Of a DNA stretch of 34,558 nucleotides, positions 1 to 8,037 are shown one piece after another. The notes under the pieces are model-generated. The model saw nothing but the letters and a program-made list of their open reading frames with translations. It was not told the DNA's origin and searched no databases. This DNA is from Bacteroidota bacterium (GTDB lineage: Bacteria > Bacteroidota > Bacteroidia > Chitinophagales > Chitinophagaceae). A program made the translations under genes and the position numbers. Position 1 is the stretch's first letter. Every line of letters begins with the position of its first letter. The stretch spans positions 1 to 34,558 of the forward strand of contig JABDCE010000026.1 of assembly GCA_013288285.1 (NCBI GenBank), given 5' to 3'.

Positions 1-1
1 A

Positions 2-1666
2 GTTTCGGGCCTGATGCAAGAGCGGGACCGCCTGAAAGAAGATATTGCCATACTTGAAGGCAAAAAAGATAAGGCAAAACATAAACCTAATGCCAAAGGC
101 CTCACCGGTGACCTGGAGAATGAGAAAGCCAACTATGAAAAACAACTTCTTTTAGCCAAGCAGCAGTTTGACGATAGTAGAAAATCATTCGAGGATGAAA
201 AGCAATTGCAAGCAGCAGAGCGTTATGCAGCAATACAGCACGGGGAGGCTATGGCCGCCATCATCGAGAAATGGCACGGCAAAGTAGGTGAAAGTGAGAA
301 TAAGTATGCGGCCAGGATCAAGGATGCCAATAATGAAGTGGTCACGGTCCTACAAAAGTCGCGTGAAGTAGATGCAGCTATAGCCAAAGAAATAGAGGCG
401 CGTCACGAGAAAGCAGAGGCAGAGCTGACCGACTATATAGAAAAATTACGGGCAAGCCGTATAGAGATCGCGCGATTATCTACGGAACTGGAACTATTGC
501 AATCGGGAGATGCGGTGAAACTTGCAGGAGCAAAGCGATTAAATGTATTCAGTGATGGCAGTAAAGATGAACATGAAGACAAGATAAAGGAACTGAATAT
601 CGCTATTGCATCAGCTGAAGAAAAGGTAAGAAATGGTAATAAGGCCGTAGCTGATGAGAAAAATGCACCTGCATTACTTGGCCGCGCTACAGACGGTGAT
701 AAGCTACAGGCAATGCAAGCGGATGTAAAGAAGTCTGAAATAGATGCAGAAAAAGCGCACAGTGATAAATTAATAGCTATTGCTGAGTATGAGAAAAGCA
801 AGAAAGAACAAGCATTAAAGGAGATAAAAGACCTCACTATAAGTCTTGCACAGGAGACTATGCAGGCCGTTATTACTATCAAAAACAATCAGTTTGCCGC
901 AGAGGCACAGCAGTTAGAGATACAATCGCAAAAACTGGAAATAGCTAACCAACAAAAGATAGAGGCTATAAATGCTTCAGCTAATTACCAGATCACTAAA
1001 GATAACCTTTTGCAAACACAGGCAGCGGCGCATGCGGCTGCGCAAAACCAGATACAACAGGAGCAGAACCAGCTTGCCTTGAAAAAGGCGAAGTTTGATA
1101 AGGAAGCCGCTGAAGCAGGGGTATTAATGAATACTGCATTGGCAATATCCAAGATACTACCAATGTATGCTGATCCGCTTACTGTTCCTTTTGCTGTGGT
1201 GGAGACAGCGCTGGTATCGGGCATAGGCGCAGTCCAATATGCAGCAGCGGCATCTACCCCACTACCTCAGTTCTGGACCGGTGGTATTACGGAAACACCG
1301 GTATTCAGAGCTGGTGAGCGCGGGCGGGAATTCGGCATTACGCCATCCGGACAACCGATGTTGTTTAATACAGACTCGACATATGTCGCGCCAGTAGGTA
1401 CGCAGATATTCAACAATACAGATACGGAGAGGCTCATACAATATGCCGTGCATAATGTGAATAATCCGTTACCTGCAGCAGCTGCGCAGCAGGATAACAG
1501 CTACCTGATAAAAGAAGTGGCCAGGATCGTTTCTGATAAGTTTGAAAAGGTGGGGTATGATCTGGGATATGTCATTGGTAAAACCCGACAACAGCAAAGA
1601 CAACCTGATATGCGTGCTACCCTTCTGGAACTGAAAAACTCACAAGCATTTAAAAGTAACCGATAA
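2..1666 (+). CDS. Phage tail tape-measure protein, C-terminal part (5' truncated)
   Basis: The reading frame is open to the left edge of the window, so the first Met at position 14 is internal and the true start lies upstream. About 370 residues are a charged, Ala/Lys/Glu/Gln-rich coiled coil. A hydrophobic segment follows (around residues 375-415: ALAISKILPMYADP, then AVVETALVSGIGAVQ), then a Gly-rich stretch with an AGERGREFGI motif of the kind seen near the C terminus of tape-measure proteins. The tape measure sets tail length and threads DNA into the cell. It is followed 12 bp later by another tail gene. Family is assigned from architecture and position; confidence in a tail role is high, in the exact family moderate. 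Confidence 0.75.
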   Translation, partial: VSGLMQERDRLKEDIAILEGKKDKAKHKPNAKGLTGDLENEKANYEKQLLLAKQQFDDSRKSFEDEKQLQAAERYAAIQHGEAMAAIIEKWHGKVGESENKYAARIKDANNEVVTVLQKSREVDAAIAKEIEARHEKAEAELTDYIEKLRASRIEIARLSTELELLQSGDAVKLAGAKRLNVFSDGSKDEHEDKIKELNIAIASAEEKVRNGNKAVADEKNAPALLGRATDGDKLQAMQADVKKSEIDAEKAHSDKLIAIAEYEKSKKEQALKEIKDLTISLAQETMQAVITIKNNQFAAEAQQLEIQSQKLEIANQQKIEAINASANYQITKDNLLQTQAAAHAAAQNQIQQEQNQLALKKAKFDKEAAEAGVLMNTALAISKILPMYADPLTVPFAVVETALVSGIGAVQYAAAASTPLPQFWTGGITETPVFRAGERGREFGITPSGQPMLFNTDSTYVAPVGTQIFNNTDTERLIQYAVHNVNNPLPAAAAQQDNSYLIKEVARIVSDKFEKVGYDLGYVIGKTRQQQRQPDMRATLLELKNSQAFKSNR

Positions 1667-1678
1667 ACACTATCACCG

Positions 1679-4249
1679 ATGGCATTTGAACCCAAACTAC
1701 GTATTTACCTGATTGACCCAGCCACAAGCAACTATTATTCAGCTACCCGCAATACTGATGATACCTATAATGTCACGCTTGGTAGTACACCTACCCCTAT
1801 ATTGGTATTGCCGCGCGGATGGCAAGATATTAAGATAACCTGGGACAGGGATACTACCTATATGGGTGTGTTCACCGCACAGTCGCAGGCGCTGGGCTTC
1901 GTGAGGGATGCGCGGTATATATTATTGAGCCTTTATTACGCTGCAGGCGGTGGTATACAAGCTGACTGTATTATGCGCGTAGATGCTTTTGTGGATTACC
2001 GCACCGGGTATGCCACTGCATATGAATGTAAGTTGAATTTCAGCCAATGCAGCGACCCTAAGCAGAATGGCGATCCTTTGCTGAAGGGAGGTATATTCGA
2101 TGTTCCGACATTAAACGGAGACCTTAATGTGCTCGTCAGCGCTTTAGGAGATAAACAATTCAATATACCAATGTGGACGAAGTCGGGCAGCAGCTGGACG
2201 AATAATGCTGATTTCGGCTGGCATCCGGGGATAAAGTTGCTTTGGAATGCAAATTATATATCGGCAGCGACCACCGCAAACCCACAAACCTATGTGGTGA
2301 ATGGTTTTGACGGCGGCGATCCAAGCGGCGGCAATCACACACTACCCTCCATGAATAACTATAACCAAGTGCAGAATAATGGTACAACGACCTTTATAGG
2401 TAATGATATACTACAGCCTTTCCTGATACAGCAGAATGAAAGCCAATGGCTAAATGAGGCGGTGTTTGATGGTGTGAATAATAGCCAAAACTCGACGAAG
2501 CAAACTTACTTGGTAAAGAATCTGCTGGTAGATAGCAACCAAAGCGGCGTGAATGTAGATGTGAACTGCAATATCAGTATCACTTTTGCTCTAGGAAGTA
2601 CAATTAACCTCAATAGGACGTATGTAGGTGGTTCGTTGAAATTTGTGTTGTTTGAAATAGGGCCAGATGATAAACCCGCCCTTGATCCGATCACAGGGTT
2701 TTATTTGTATCAGATAATTTACGACTTACCTGTTACTTTATCCACAACGCCATCATATAGCCCAATTACGAGCAGTGTACCTGTTACTCTAAATTATGGA
2801 AAATGCTATATTGTAGGTATTGTATTGGATAATACAGCAGGTGGAACCGGTTTGAACAATACCTTTAACGCCACCTTCCATCTTGCGAATCTACAGGTAT
2901 CTTTTGCATCGGCATATAATTCAGGTATAAGCGCGCCGGTGGCCGCTCCGTCATTCCCAGGATCTCCGCTAATGGGATTCTACCCCTACAAAATATTGCA
3001 GCAGCTTGTGCCAATGTTGAATAGTGATAGCACAGATCAATATGGCTTCCCAATCGTACCGGCGGGAACACCATATACCGGCGTGAGCAACTTCCTTAGT
3101 CACAGTGCTACTAAGTATGATAATGATCCGATGAAAACCATAATGGTAAGTGCAAATGCTATGCAATTGCTGCCTGGGTATCCTTATATGAGCATATCAC
3201 TGAATGATATTTTTAAGACTTGTTTCAATGTATGGTGTTGCGGATTGGCAATTGAAGGAAATGTAGTACGCATAGAACATCTAAGTTACTTCTTTGATGA
3301 TACTCATGGAGCCGCAATAGATCTCCTTACAAATGTGTCTTCAATGAAGATAGAGCCATTGACTGAGATAATGAACTGTTTTATTCAGAGCGGATATGCC
3401 GGCCAGAATACTAATAGCGATTTTGGCGTTGATGCATTCAATAAAGAAATAGACTTCAATACGCCTCTTACTAAAGTGCCGGGTACAAATCTGAACCTGC
3501 TTGTAAATATGATAGCTGAAATGTATGCCGCAGAAAAGACAAGGGCTCAACAGGTAAATAGTCCTATACCATCATCACCACTACCAGGGGCACAGAGCGG
3601 GAGTAATGATACCTACCTTTTTGAACTTGATCCTTCAGCTACTCCGGTGACAGTGGAAGTGCCACTACCGGATAACTCTGCATTCTTTAGTCAGGCATGT
3701 ATACCATTGAAGATGTACCCAAATGCTCAAAATGTTGACCCGACAGCGGCAGTTGCGGAATATATTTATGGTCTTTATTACCCCGATACGGCAATAAATC
3801 TTGGATTGACCCCTGGAAAGAACCTTCGTAGGCTGGGCGCTTATCTTCACTCTATGCTCGATGGGCTGGATAATTTCAACCTGGTGTATCAAAAAATATA
3901 CCAGATGCTATATAATGATACTACGGCTCTAGTACCTGGCATACAAACCAATCTTACGGTAGGTGTAGGCGCAAGCCCGATAAATGAAGTATATGACATA
4001 CCGATTGTTAACCTTGACGCTCAGCTATTCAGGCCTTATAAGATAACGCTAACTACCGCATCTCCGGTAAATATGTACTCTATTATGACATCTTCTGCGA
4101 GAAACAGGTATATACAATGGACTTGGAAAGGGGTACAATGGAAGGGTTATATAGTGCATGTAGACCAGAACCTGGCACTTAGAAAACCGACAAGCTATGA
4201 ATTATGGGCGCACCCAAGCGTAACTAACGCTATGATGATGAATGCTTAA
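1679..4249 (+). CDS. Large phage tail-tip/baseplate-type protein, function unknown
   Basis: An 856-residue protein rich in Asn, Thr and Tyr, with no signal peptide, membrane segment or catalytic motif I recognise. It begins MAFEPKLRIYLIDPATSNYY. Its place directly after the tape measure and before the fibre genes is where distal-tail, hub or baseplate proteins usually sit, so a structural role is inferred from position only. The start ATG is 10 nt after the previous stop codon; the leader contains CTATCA, as do the two later fibre genes. Its stop overlaps the stop of the convergent lipoprotein gene by 4 bp (4246-4249), marking a sharp switch of coding strand. Confidence 0.6.
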   Translation: MAFEPKLRIYLIDPATSNYYSATRNTDDTYNVTLGSTPTPILVLPRGWQDIKITWDRDTTYMGVFTAQSQALGFVRDARYILLSLYYAAGGGIQADCIMRVDAFVDYRTGYATAYECKLNFSQCSDPKQNGDPLLKGGIFDVPTLNGDLNVLVSALGDKQFNIPMWTKSGSSWTNNADFGWHPGIKLLWNANYISAATTANPQTYVVNGFDGGDPSGGNHTLPSMNNYNQVQNNGTTTFIGNDILQPFLIQQNESQWLNEAVFDGVNNSQNSTKQTYLVKNLLVDSNQSGVNVDVNCNISITFALGSTINLNRTYVGGSLKFVLFEIGPDDKPALDPITGFYLYQIIYDLPVTLSTTPSYSPITSSVPVTLNYGKCYIVGIVLDNTAGGTGLNNTFNATFHLANLQVSFASAYNSGISAPVAAPSFPGSPLMGFYPYKILQQLVPMLNSDSTDQYGFPIVPAGTPYTGVSNFLSHSATKYDNDPMKTIMVSANAMQLLPGYPYMSISLNDIFKTCFNVWCCGLAIEGNVVRIEHLSYFFDDTHGAAIDLLTNVSSMKIEPLTEIMNCFIQSGYAGQNTNSDFGVDAFNKEIDFNTPLTKVPGTNLNLLVNMIAEMYAAEKTRAQQVNSPIPSSPLPGAQSGSNDTYLFELDPSATPVTVEVPLPDNSAFFSQACIPLKMYPNAQNVDPTAAVAEYIYGLYYPDTAINLGLTPGKNLRRLGAYLHSMLDGLDNFNLVYQKIYQMLYNDTTALVPGIQTNLTVGVGASPINEVYDIPIVNLDAQLFRPYKITLTTASPVNMYSIMTSSARNRYIQWTWKGVQWKGYIVHVDQNLALRKPTSYELWAHPSVTNAMMMNA

Positions 4250-4680
4250 TTTAAATGAATTGAAAGGCCTCCAAATCCAAGAATGTTTCCTTGCCTGCTT
4301 ATGGGGATATAATTGTAATGATTCGATGCAACTATAAGTATATAGCTGCCTTGAGGAGCGGGATCACCATACTGGGCAGTAAGAGGATATGTTTTAGAAA
4401 AAACTGGTTTAATTGTATATACCGACCTTATTGAATCAACGCACCTTATTTCAGATATCGTACTATCGGCATTGAACATCAAAGAATCATAATCATAGGC
4501 GGATTGGTGTTGAAAAAAATACTCCTTACCAATAGTTACACCTACAGAATCCATTTGTGTCTGATAGGTGAGATTGCTATCTATATAAAAACTGTCTATC
4601 GGCGTAAGATTGTTATGAGACGTTTTCTTGCAAGCAGGGTATATAACTAAAATGAGTAGAAGTAACGGCAGGTATTTCAT
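4246..4680 (-). CDS. Prophage-encoded small lipoprotein
   Basis: A 144-residue protein whose N terminus (MKYLPLLLLILVIYPACKK) is a type II signal peptide with the lipobox YPAC, so Cys17 should be lipidated. Basic residues just after the Cys are common in Bacteroidota lipoproteins. The mature part is short and has no recognised domain. It starts 2 nt after the stop of the two-helix membrane protein, so the two form an operon read against the tail genes. Placement among tail genes in antisense, with AT-richer DNA, suggests a moron (a lysogenic-conversion gene). Surface exclusion of other phages is a possible role by analogy with phage lipoproteins such as T5 Llp, but nothing in the sequence proves it. 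Confidence 0.7.
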   Translation of the reverse strand: MKYLPLLLLILVIYPACKKTSHNNLTPIDSFYIDSNLTYQTQMDSVGVTIGKEYFFQHQSAYDYDSLMFNADSTISEIRCVDSIRSVYTIKPVFSKTYPLTAQYGDPAPQGSYILIVASNHYNYIPISRQGNILGFGGLSIHLN

Positions 4681-4682
4681 GG

Positions 4683-4907
4683 TTATTTGTTATTAAGTTT
4701 TTTTAATTCTTCCAGAATTTCTTTTTGCACCCTGATATCATCTTCATGAGGTGAAAGAAAAAGTATTATTAGGCCAATTATAGGTGTAAAAAAGAAAGAA
4801 ACCAAAAATGTAATAAGAGGATTTAATCTTCTCCATTGTGCCGCTCCGCAAATAATACCGCAGACTGCAATATATACAATAGCTAATACTGAATAAAAAG
4901 TTTCCAT
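4683..4907 (-). CDS. Small two-helix membrane protein
   Basis: 74 residues with two hydrophobic segments (about residues 5-23 and 30-52, the second containing FLVSFFFTPIIGLIILFL) and a charged C-terminal tail. It has its own promoter (TTG, 19 bp, TACTTTTG at 4922-4951) and is followed after 2 nt by the lipoprotein gene, so the two proteins are probably made together. No family is recognised. Prophage small membrane proteins are often involved in exclusion or immunity; that is only a suggestion here. Confidence 0.65.
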   Translation of the reverse strand: METFYSVLAIVYIAVCGIICGAAQWRRLNPLITFLVSFFFTPIIGLIILFLSPHEDDIRVQKEILEELKKLNNK

Positions 4908-4921
4908 AGCTTTGAATTATA

Positions 4922-4951
4922 CAAAAGTAACATTTTACAATAAAATCGCAA
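4922..4951 (-). promoter_or_regulatory. Bacteroidota-type promoter of the membrane protein-lipoprotein pair
   Basis: On the minus strand a TTG (plus 4949-4951) is followed by exactly 19 bp and then TACTTTTG (plus 4922-4929), matching the Bacteroidota TTG-N19-TAnnTTTG consensus. It ends about 15 nt before the ATG at 4907. This is one of the best two-box promoters in the window and implies expression in the lysogen independent of the phage late genes. Confidence 0.7.
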
Positions 4952-4971
4952 TTTTGATGCCAAGTTGAAGC

Positions 4972-5005
4972 ATATAGCCCCTACCTGGTTGAGTAGGGGC
5001 TATAT
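4972..5005 (-). terminator. Strong hairpin after the His-rich peptide gene
   Basis: A perfect 13-bp stem (ATATAGCCCCTAC with GTAGGGGCTATAT) closes an 8-nt loop, starting 6 nt beyond the stop of the His-rich peptide gene. The T tract is weak on the minus strand and somewhat better on the plus strand, so it may terminate or insulate in either direction. Confidence 0.6.
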
Positions 5006-5011
5006 AATTTA

Positions 5012-5197
5012 TTATTTGTGGCGCCCATAATGCCTTGCGCCGCCTCTTTGATGATAATGGCCGCCCTTATGCGAACTACCATGACTGCCTGAATAATGGC
5101 CGCCATGGCTGCTCGTGTGATGGCTTCCACTGTAACGTTGAGCCGATGCACTTATAACCATACAGATCATAAGGCATAGAAAAGCTAATTTTTTCAT
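5012..5197 (-). CDS. Secreted His/Gly/Ser-rich peptide
   Basis: 61 residues. The first 20 (MKKLAFLCLMICMVISASA) form a clear type I signal peptide with an ASA cleavage site. The predicted 41-residue mature peptide has 10 His, many Gly and Ser, and repeats of the form SGSH, SSH and GGH. Such composition suggests metal binding in the periplasm or outside the cell; this is inference from composition. A strong hairpin follows the gene, and it lies in the antisense island inside the prophage. The gene is short but the signal peptide and stop-hairpin arrangement make it credible. Confidence 0.65.
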   Translation of the reverse strand: MKKLAFLCLMICMVISASAQRYSGSHHTSSHGGHYSGSHGSSHKGGHYHQRGGARHYGRHK

Positions 5198-5264
5198 AAG
5201 AAAAATTTTAGGTGAATAGGTAAAGTATAAATAAAAAGTGATAAGTAGGTAATATGGAAGCTTT

Positions 5265-5693
5265 TTACGTCAATTCCGCTTCCAAAATGGTCATTATTTT
5301 AATCAGGTATTTACGCGCATCATTGCGTTGCCGCTCGATCAATGGCAGCGCTTTAGGGTCTTTGGGATCATCATACATAATCCTTTTCTGAAGGATTGTC
5401 ACACAGTCGTTATATACCTCGGTTTGATGCTCTTTAGGAATCAGTCGTAATTGCGTGGTGAAATCATCAAAAGGTTTGGTGCTGTTTTTCACCTTATGAA
5501 ACATCTCCTTAATGATTTGCATATCGAATATGTCGCCGTAAATATCATACAGGGCGCATATCTTGGAAAGGTGCAATTCAAAAGGCGGATGGTCTTTATG
5601 TACCTGGCAGCAGAATAATATCGAATAAATATACGCTTCGGCCTGCCAGCCTTTAATGGGTGGTAATTCTTTTTTATTCAGAGCGGTTTCCAT
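5265..5693 (-). CDS. Prophage protein of unknown function, probably leaderless
   Basis: 142 residues from the ATG at 5693, soluble and mostly helical by composition, with charged segments and no recognised motif. An upstream in-frame TTG at 5702 would add three residues, but that TTG is part of the -7 box TATATTTG (5700-5707), so transcription should begin at or next to the ATG and the TTG cannot be used. The gene is divergent from the fibre gene at 5746. It is the last member of the antisense island. I cannot assign a role. Confidence 0.6.
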   Translation of the reverse strand: METALNKKELPPIKGWQAEAYIYSILFCCQVHKDHPPFELHLSKICALYDIYGDIFDMQIIKEMFHKVKNSTKPFDDFTTQLRLIPKEHQTEVYNDCVTILQKRIMYDDPKDPKALPLIERQRNDARKYLIKIMTILEAELT

Positions 5694-5699
5694 GTACGG

Positions 5700-5707
5700 C
5701 AAATATA
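5700..5707 (-). promoter_or_regulatory. -7 box deciding the start of the gene at 5693
   Basis: TATATTTG on the minus strand matches TAnnTTTG. Only 6 nt separate it from the ATG, implying a leaderless or nearly leaderless transcript. No clear -33 box is visible. Confidence 0.5.
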
Positions 5708-5719
5708 ATAAATTACTCC

Positions 5720-5727
5720 TACTTTTG
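5720..5727 (+). promoter_or_regulatory. -7 box of the LRR tail protein gene
   Basis: TACTTTTG matches TAnnTTTG and lies 18 nt before the ATG at 5746. The leader ends CCCTATCAA directly before the ATG, as does the leader of the fibre gene at 8038. A -33 box is not obvious. Confidence 0.5.
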
Positions 5728-5745
5728 TAATCTAAGCCCTATCAA

Positions 5746-7698
5746 ATGTCTCATATTACTATTCCAATTCCGCAGAATACCATTCACCTGTATGAAGCCG
5801 AAAGCACACTTGCGCCGATATACAATGAGCGGCCATTTGGTCATACCTCCTACCTGGATGGCTTAAACAAGAGCTACCAGACGGCTATTCCCTACCAATG
5901 GAAAGCGTTGTTTACGGACACGATAACCATAATGGTGCATACCCAGGATAATGGGGGATTCAGTGGCCCGACGCTGGATATACTCGACTGCAATATGGAG
6001 TTGGTGACCACGGTAGTATCTCCCCACTTCAAGGGAACGCAGCTTACCGGCTTCAATAACTACACAGATCCCGTGACGGGGGTGGTAACGGCGCTGGTGA
6101 CATCGCTATGGGCGTTCTCTTTCGGGAACTACCTTACACCAAACAGCATAGGCGTACCCGGCGATAGTGGTATCTACTATCTGCGTGTGAACAATGAGGA
6201 TGGCAGCGGGGCGTTCTATACTTCCCTGTCTGACCCGATACTGGTATCAGGCACCAACAGGGACAGCTTTGGTAATACCCGGCTGGTACAGGCCTACAGC
6301 GATACCAATAACAACCTGGTAGTAGTAGACGGCTGGGCAGGTGGTTATATACCCACCTTCAGCATACGTGCGGAGATGGACAAGCGGGATATGAACCTGA
6401 GCGGCGTATACCAGGGATTCCAGCAGCAGAGCTTTGAGCAGGTGATCACAAATGCGGAAAGCTGGAAAACATGGTCGCTGAACCTGGGCACTACTGATGT
6501 GGGTGTACCGAAGACGCTATGGGAAGGGATGGCCAAGCTGTGGGAGATGGATCATGTGTTTTACGAAGGGCAACCGATGATGTATGACCTGGGTGATGGG
6601 AGCGACGGTGCGAAGCAGGCATGGAAGCTGAGCGATACCAAGACCAAGGATCTGATACATGCGACACTACCGATACGCTACCTGAGCGAAAGTCAAAATG
6701 CGCTGGTAGATACGAGCGTAGGCGGCCAGACGGTTAACTGGTTCATGGCGCCGGGCGCGATGAGTGGCGGAACGTGGGCATCGGTATACCCTTACGCAAT
6801 AACCAAGACGATAATGATAGGGAGCGCCACGGTAGTACTGCCTACATCGGTATTCTACAGCGCGGCGGATGAAACGGTGCTGCTCAACTACCTGGAAACG
6901 ACCATAAAGGGCGTGTTATACCCGCTTACCGGCAATTTCTTTTTCAATGACGGGCAATGGGGATATGCCAACGGCCCGGGAGAGCTGCTGTACTTTGCCA
7001 ATAACTACGAGCTACTGACCAAGTATATGACGTTTGATATATCGCCGGCAGGTTTCGCCTATACTTTTGCATGGAATGTAAACCCACTATCGTTTGCCTC
7101 GCAGAATATAGTGGATTGGGGAGATAACAGCGGATGGCCGTATGTGACTACCGAATACCGGATGGCAGGCGCGGGTTTCAGGGTGCAGTCGCATACCTAT
7201 AGCGGCGTGAATACCAGCGGGCATACGGTGAACTGGTTTTACGACGATAACCTGGCATGGATACAGATAACCTCTACATCAGTACCGCTCATTGATAACG
7301 CGCTGGGCGGGAATGCCTTACCAGCTAATATCAATGCCTTTGAATTTGATGCACAGAACCTTACCGGAAGCGTGGATTTTGCGCCGCTGGCCCTCAGCTA
7401 TCCTACGATGACAGAACTGAATCTGCCAGATAATGGCATCAGCGACTTTTCGCCGGATATATTGCAGCAGCCTATGCCTAACCTAAAGTTTGTGAACCTG
7501 TCGGCCAATAAATTCAGCAGTAGCATAGTGGATCGGCTAATCAATGACTTCTACAATAACAGCGGATGGAGCGGCGCGAGTGTGAGTGGCGGCATCTTTG
7601 CTATAAGCGGGAATACCCCGCTGGCCCCGCCGACATCTGCCAGCGCTACGGCTATAGCTACACTCACGGCGGCTGGTATGACGATCATACATGACTAA
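5746..7698 (+). CDS. Tail or receptor-binding protein with C-terminal leucine-rich repeats
   Basis: 650 residues without signal peptide or membrane segment. The first 500 residues are an unrecognised beta-rich stretch full of Asn, Gly, Thr and Trp, typical of tail fibres. Around residues 545-605 are leucine-rich repeat units (TELNLPDNGISDF, then LKFVNLSANKFSS), and the C terminus is Ala/Ser/Thr-rich. LRRs are used by some Bacteroidota surface and phage proteins for binding partners, so a receptor-binding or baseplate role is inferred. The ATG at 5746 is chosen because a -7 box lies 18 nt upstream. A hairpin follows the stop. Confidence 0.6.
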   Translation: MSHITIPIPQNTIHLYEAESTLAPIYNERPFGHTSYLDGLNKSYQTAIPYQWKALFTDTITIMVHTQDNGGFSGPTLDILDCNMELVTTVVSPHFKGTQLTGFNNYTDPVTGVVTALVTSLWAFSFGNYLTPNSIGVPGDSGIYYLRVNNEDGSGAFYTSLSDPILVSGTNRDSFGNTRLVQAYSDTNNNLVVVDGWAGGYIPTFSIRAEMDKRDMNLSGVYQGFQQQSFEQVITNAESWKTWSLNLGTTDVGVPKTLWEGMAKLWEMDHVFYEGQPMMYDLGDGSDGAKQAWKLSDTKTKDLIHATLPIRYLSESQNALVDTSVGGQTVNWFMAPGAMSGGTWASVYPYAITKTIMIGSATVVLPTSVFYSAADETVLLNYLETTIKGVLYPLTGNFFFNDGQWGYANGPGELLYFANNYELLTKYMTFDISPAGFAYTFAWNVNPLSFASQNIVDWGDNSGWPYVTTEYRMAGAGFRVQSHTYSGVNTSGHTVNWFYDDNLAWIQITSTSVPLIDNALGGNALPANINAFEFDAQNLTGSVDFAPLALSYPTMTELNLPDNGISDFSPDILQQPMPNLKFVNLSANKFSSSIVDRLINDFYNNSGWSGASVSGGIFAISGNTPLAPPTSASATAIATLTAAGMTIIHD

Positions 7699-7703
7699 AC
7701 GCA

Positions 7704-7733
7704 GAAACGCCCCGTATTACTACGAGGCGTTTC
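7704..7733 (+). terminator. Hairpin after the LRR tail protein gene
   Basis: Thirteen base pairs with one mismatch (GAAACGCC, mismatch, CGTA against TACG, mismatch, GGCGTTTC) around a TTAC loop, starting 5 nt after the stop. The following CTTTG gives only a weak T tract. It could act bidirectionally for transcripts coming from the tRNA side. Confidence 0.55.
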
Positions 7734-7743
7734 ACTTTGTTCC

Positions 7744-7841
7744 GGGCTAACTCATCGTTGCCCTGTCTGATTTATGATGGCTCCGCGAACTAAGGCCATC
7801 CGGTAATTATTGTTTCCCCTTCCTTAGTAATTGGAAACAAT
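7744..7841. ncRNA. Possible structured RNA with pseudoknot potential
   Basis: No credible ORF lies between 7699 and 8037. The stretch holds a hairpin (GGGC 7744-7747 with GCCC 7760-7763, extended by AAC with GTT), GATGGC (7776-7781) with GCCATC (7795-7800), and two interleaved pairings: ACTAAGG (7789-7795) with CCTTAGT (7822-7828), and ATTGTTTCC (7809-7817) with GGAAACAAT (7833-7841). The last two can form an H-type pseudoknot with loops of 13, 4 and 4 nt. The GATGGC hairpin and the ACTAAGG stem are mutually exclusive. A tRNA on the minus strand lies just upstream in that sense, so minus-strand transcription is likelier. No known RNA family is recognised. Confidence 0.35.
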
Positions 7842-7873
7842 GGACATGGCTTCGCGTTTGTGCCTGATGCGTG

Positions 7874-7945
7874 TAGCGAGAACAGGGATCGAACCTGTGA
7901 CCTATTGGTTATGAGCCAATCGAGCTATCGCTGCTCTATCTCACT
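7874..7945 (-). tRNA. Prophage-encoded tRNA with CAU anticodon (Met or Ile2)
   Basis: A full cloverleaf can be drawn on the minus strand: a 7-bp acceptor stem with one G-U pair, a 4-bp D stem, a 5-bp anticodon stem with loop CTCATAA, a 5-nt variable loop and a perfect 5-bp T stem with loop TTCGATC. CCA is not encoded (CAC follows the discriminator A). The D loop is only 7 nt (AGCGATA) and lacks the usual GG pair. A TAnnTTTG box lies just upstream. Whether it is charged with Met or is modified to read AUA cannot be told from sequence. It sits antisense to the flanking fibre genes. Confidence 0.8.
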
Positions 7946-7949
7946 TCGA

Positions 7950-7957
7950 CAAAATTA
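7950..7957 (-). promoter_or_regulatory. -7 box of the prophage tRNA
   Basis: TAATTTTG on the minus strand matches TAnnTTTG and ends 4 nt before the first tRNA base, so transcription would start at or next to the mature 5' end. No well-spaced -33 box is seen. Confidence 0.45.
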
Positions 7958-8007
7958 ATATTTTCTATGAATTTATAAAATTCAAAAGAAATTTTAAAAA
8001 TGTTACC

Positions 8008-8015
8008 TATTTTTG
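8008..8015 (+). promoter_or_regulatory. -7 box of the signal-peptide fibre gene
   Basis: TATTTTTG matches TAnnTTTG, 22 nt before the ATG at 8038. The leader ends CCCTATCAA directly before the ATG, identical to the leader at 5746. The region upstream is very AT-rich, without an obvious -33 box. Confidence 0.5.
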
Positions 8016-8037
8016 CTTTAACTCTATACCCTATCAA

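Noticed and set aside
7741..7873. A further tRNA or a tmRNA in the structured stretch
   Set aside because: No cloverleaf with a T arm can be drawn, and no tRNA-Ala-like acceptor or tag reading frame is present.
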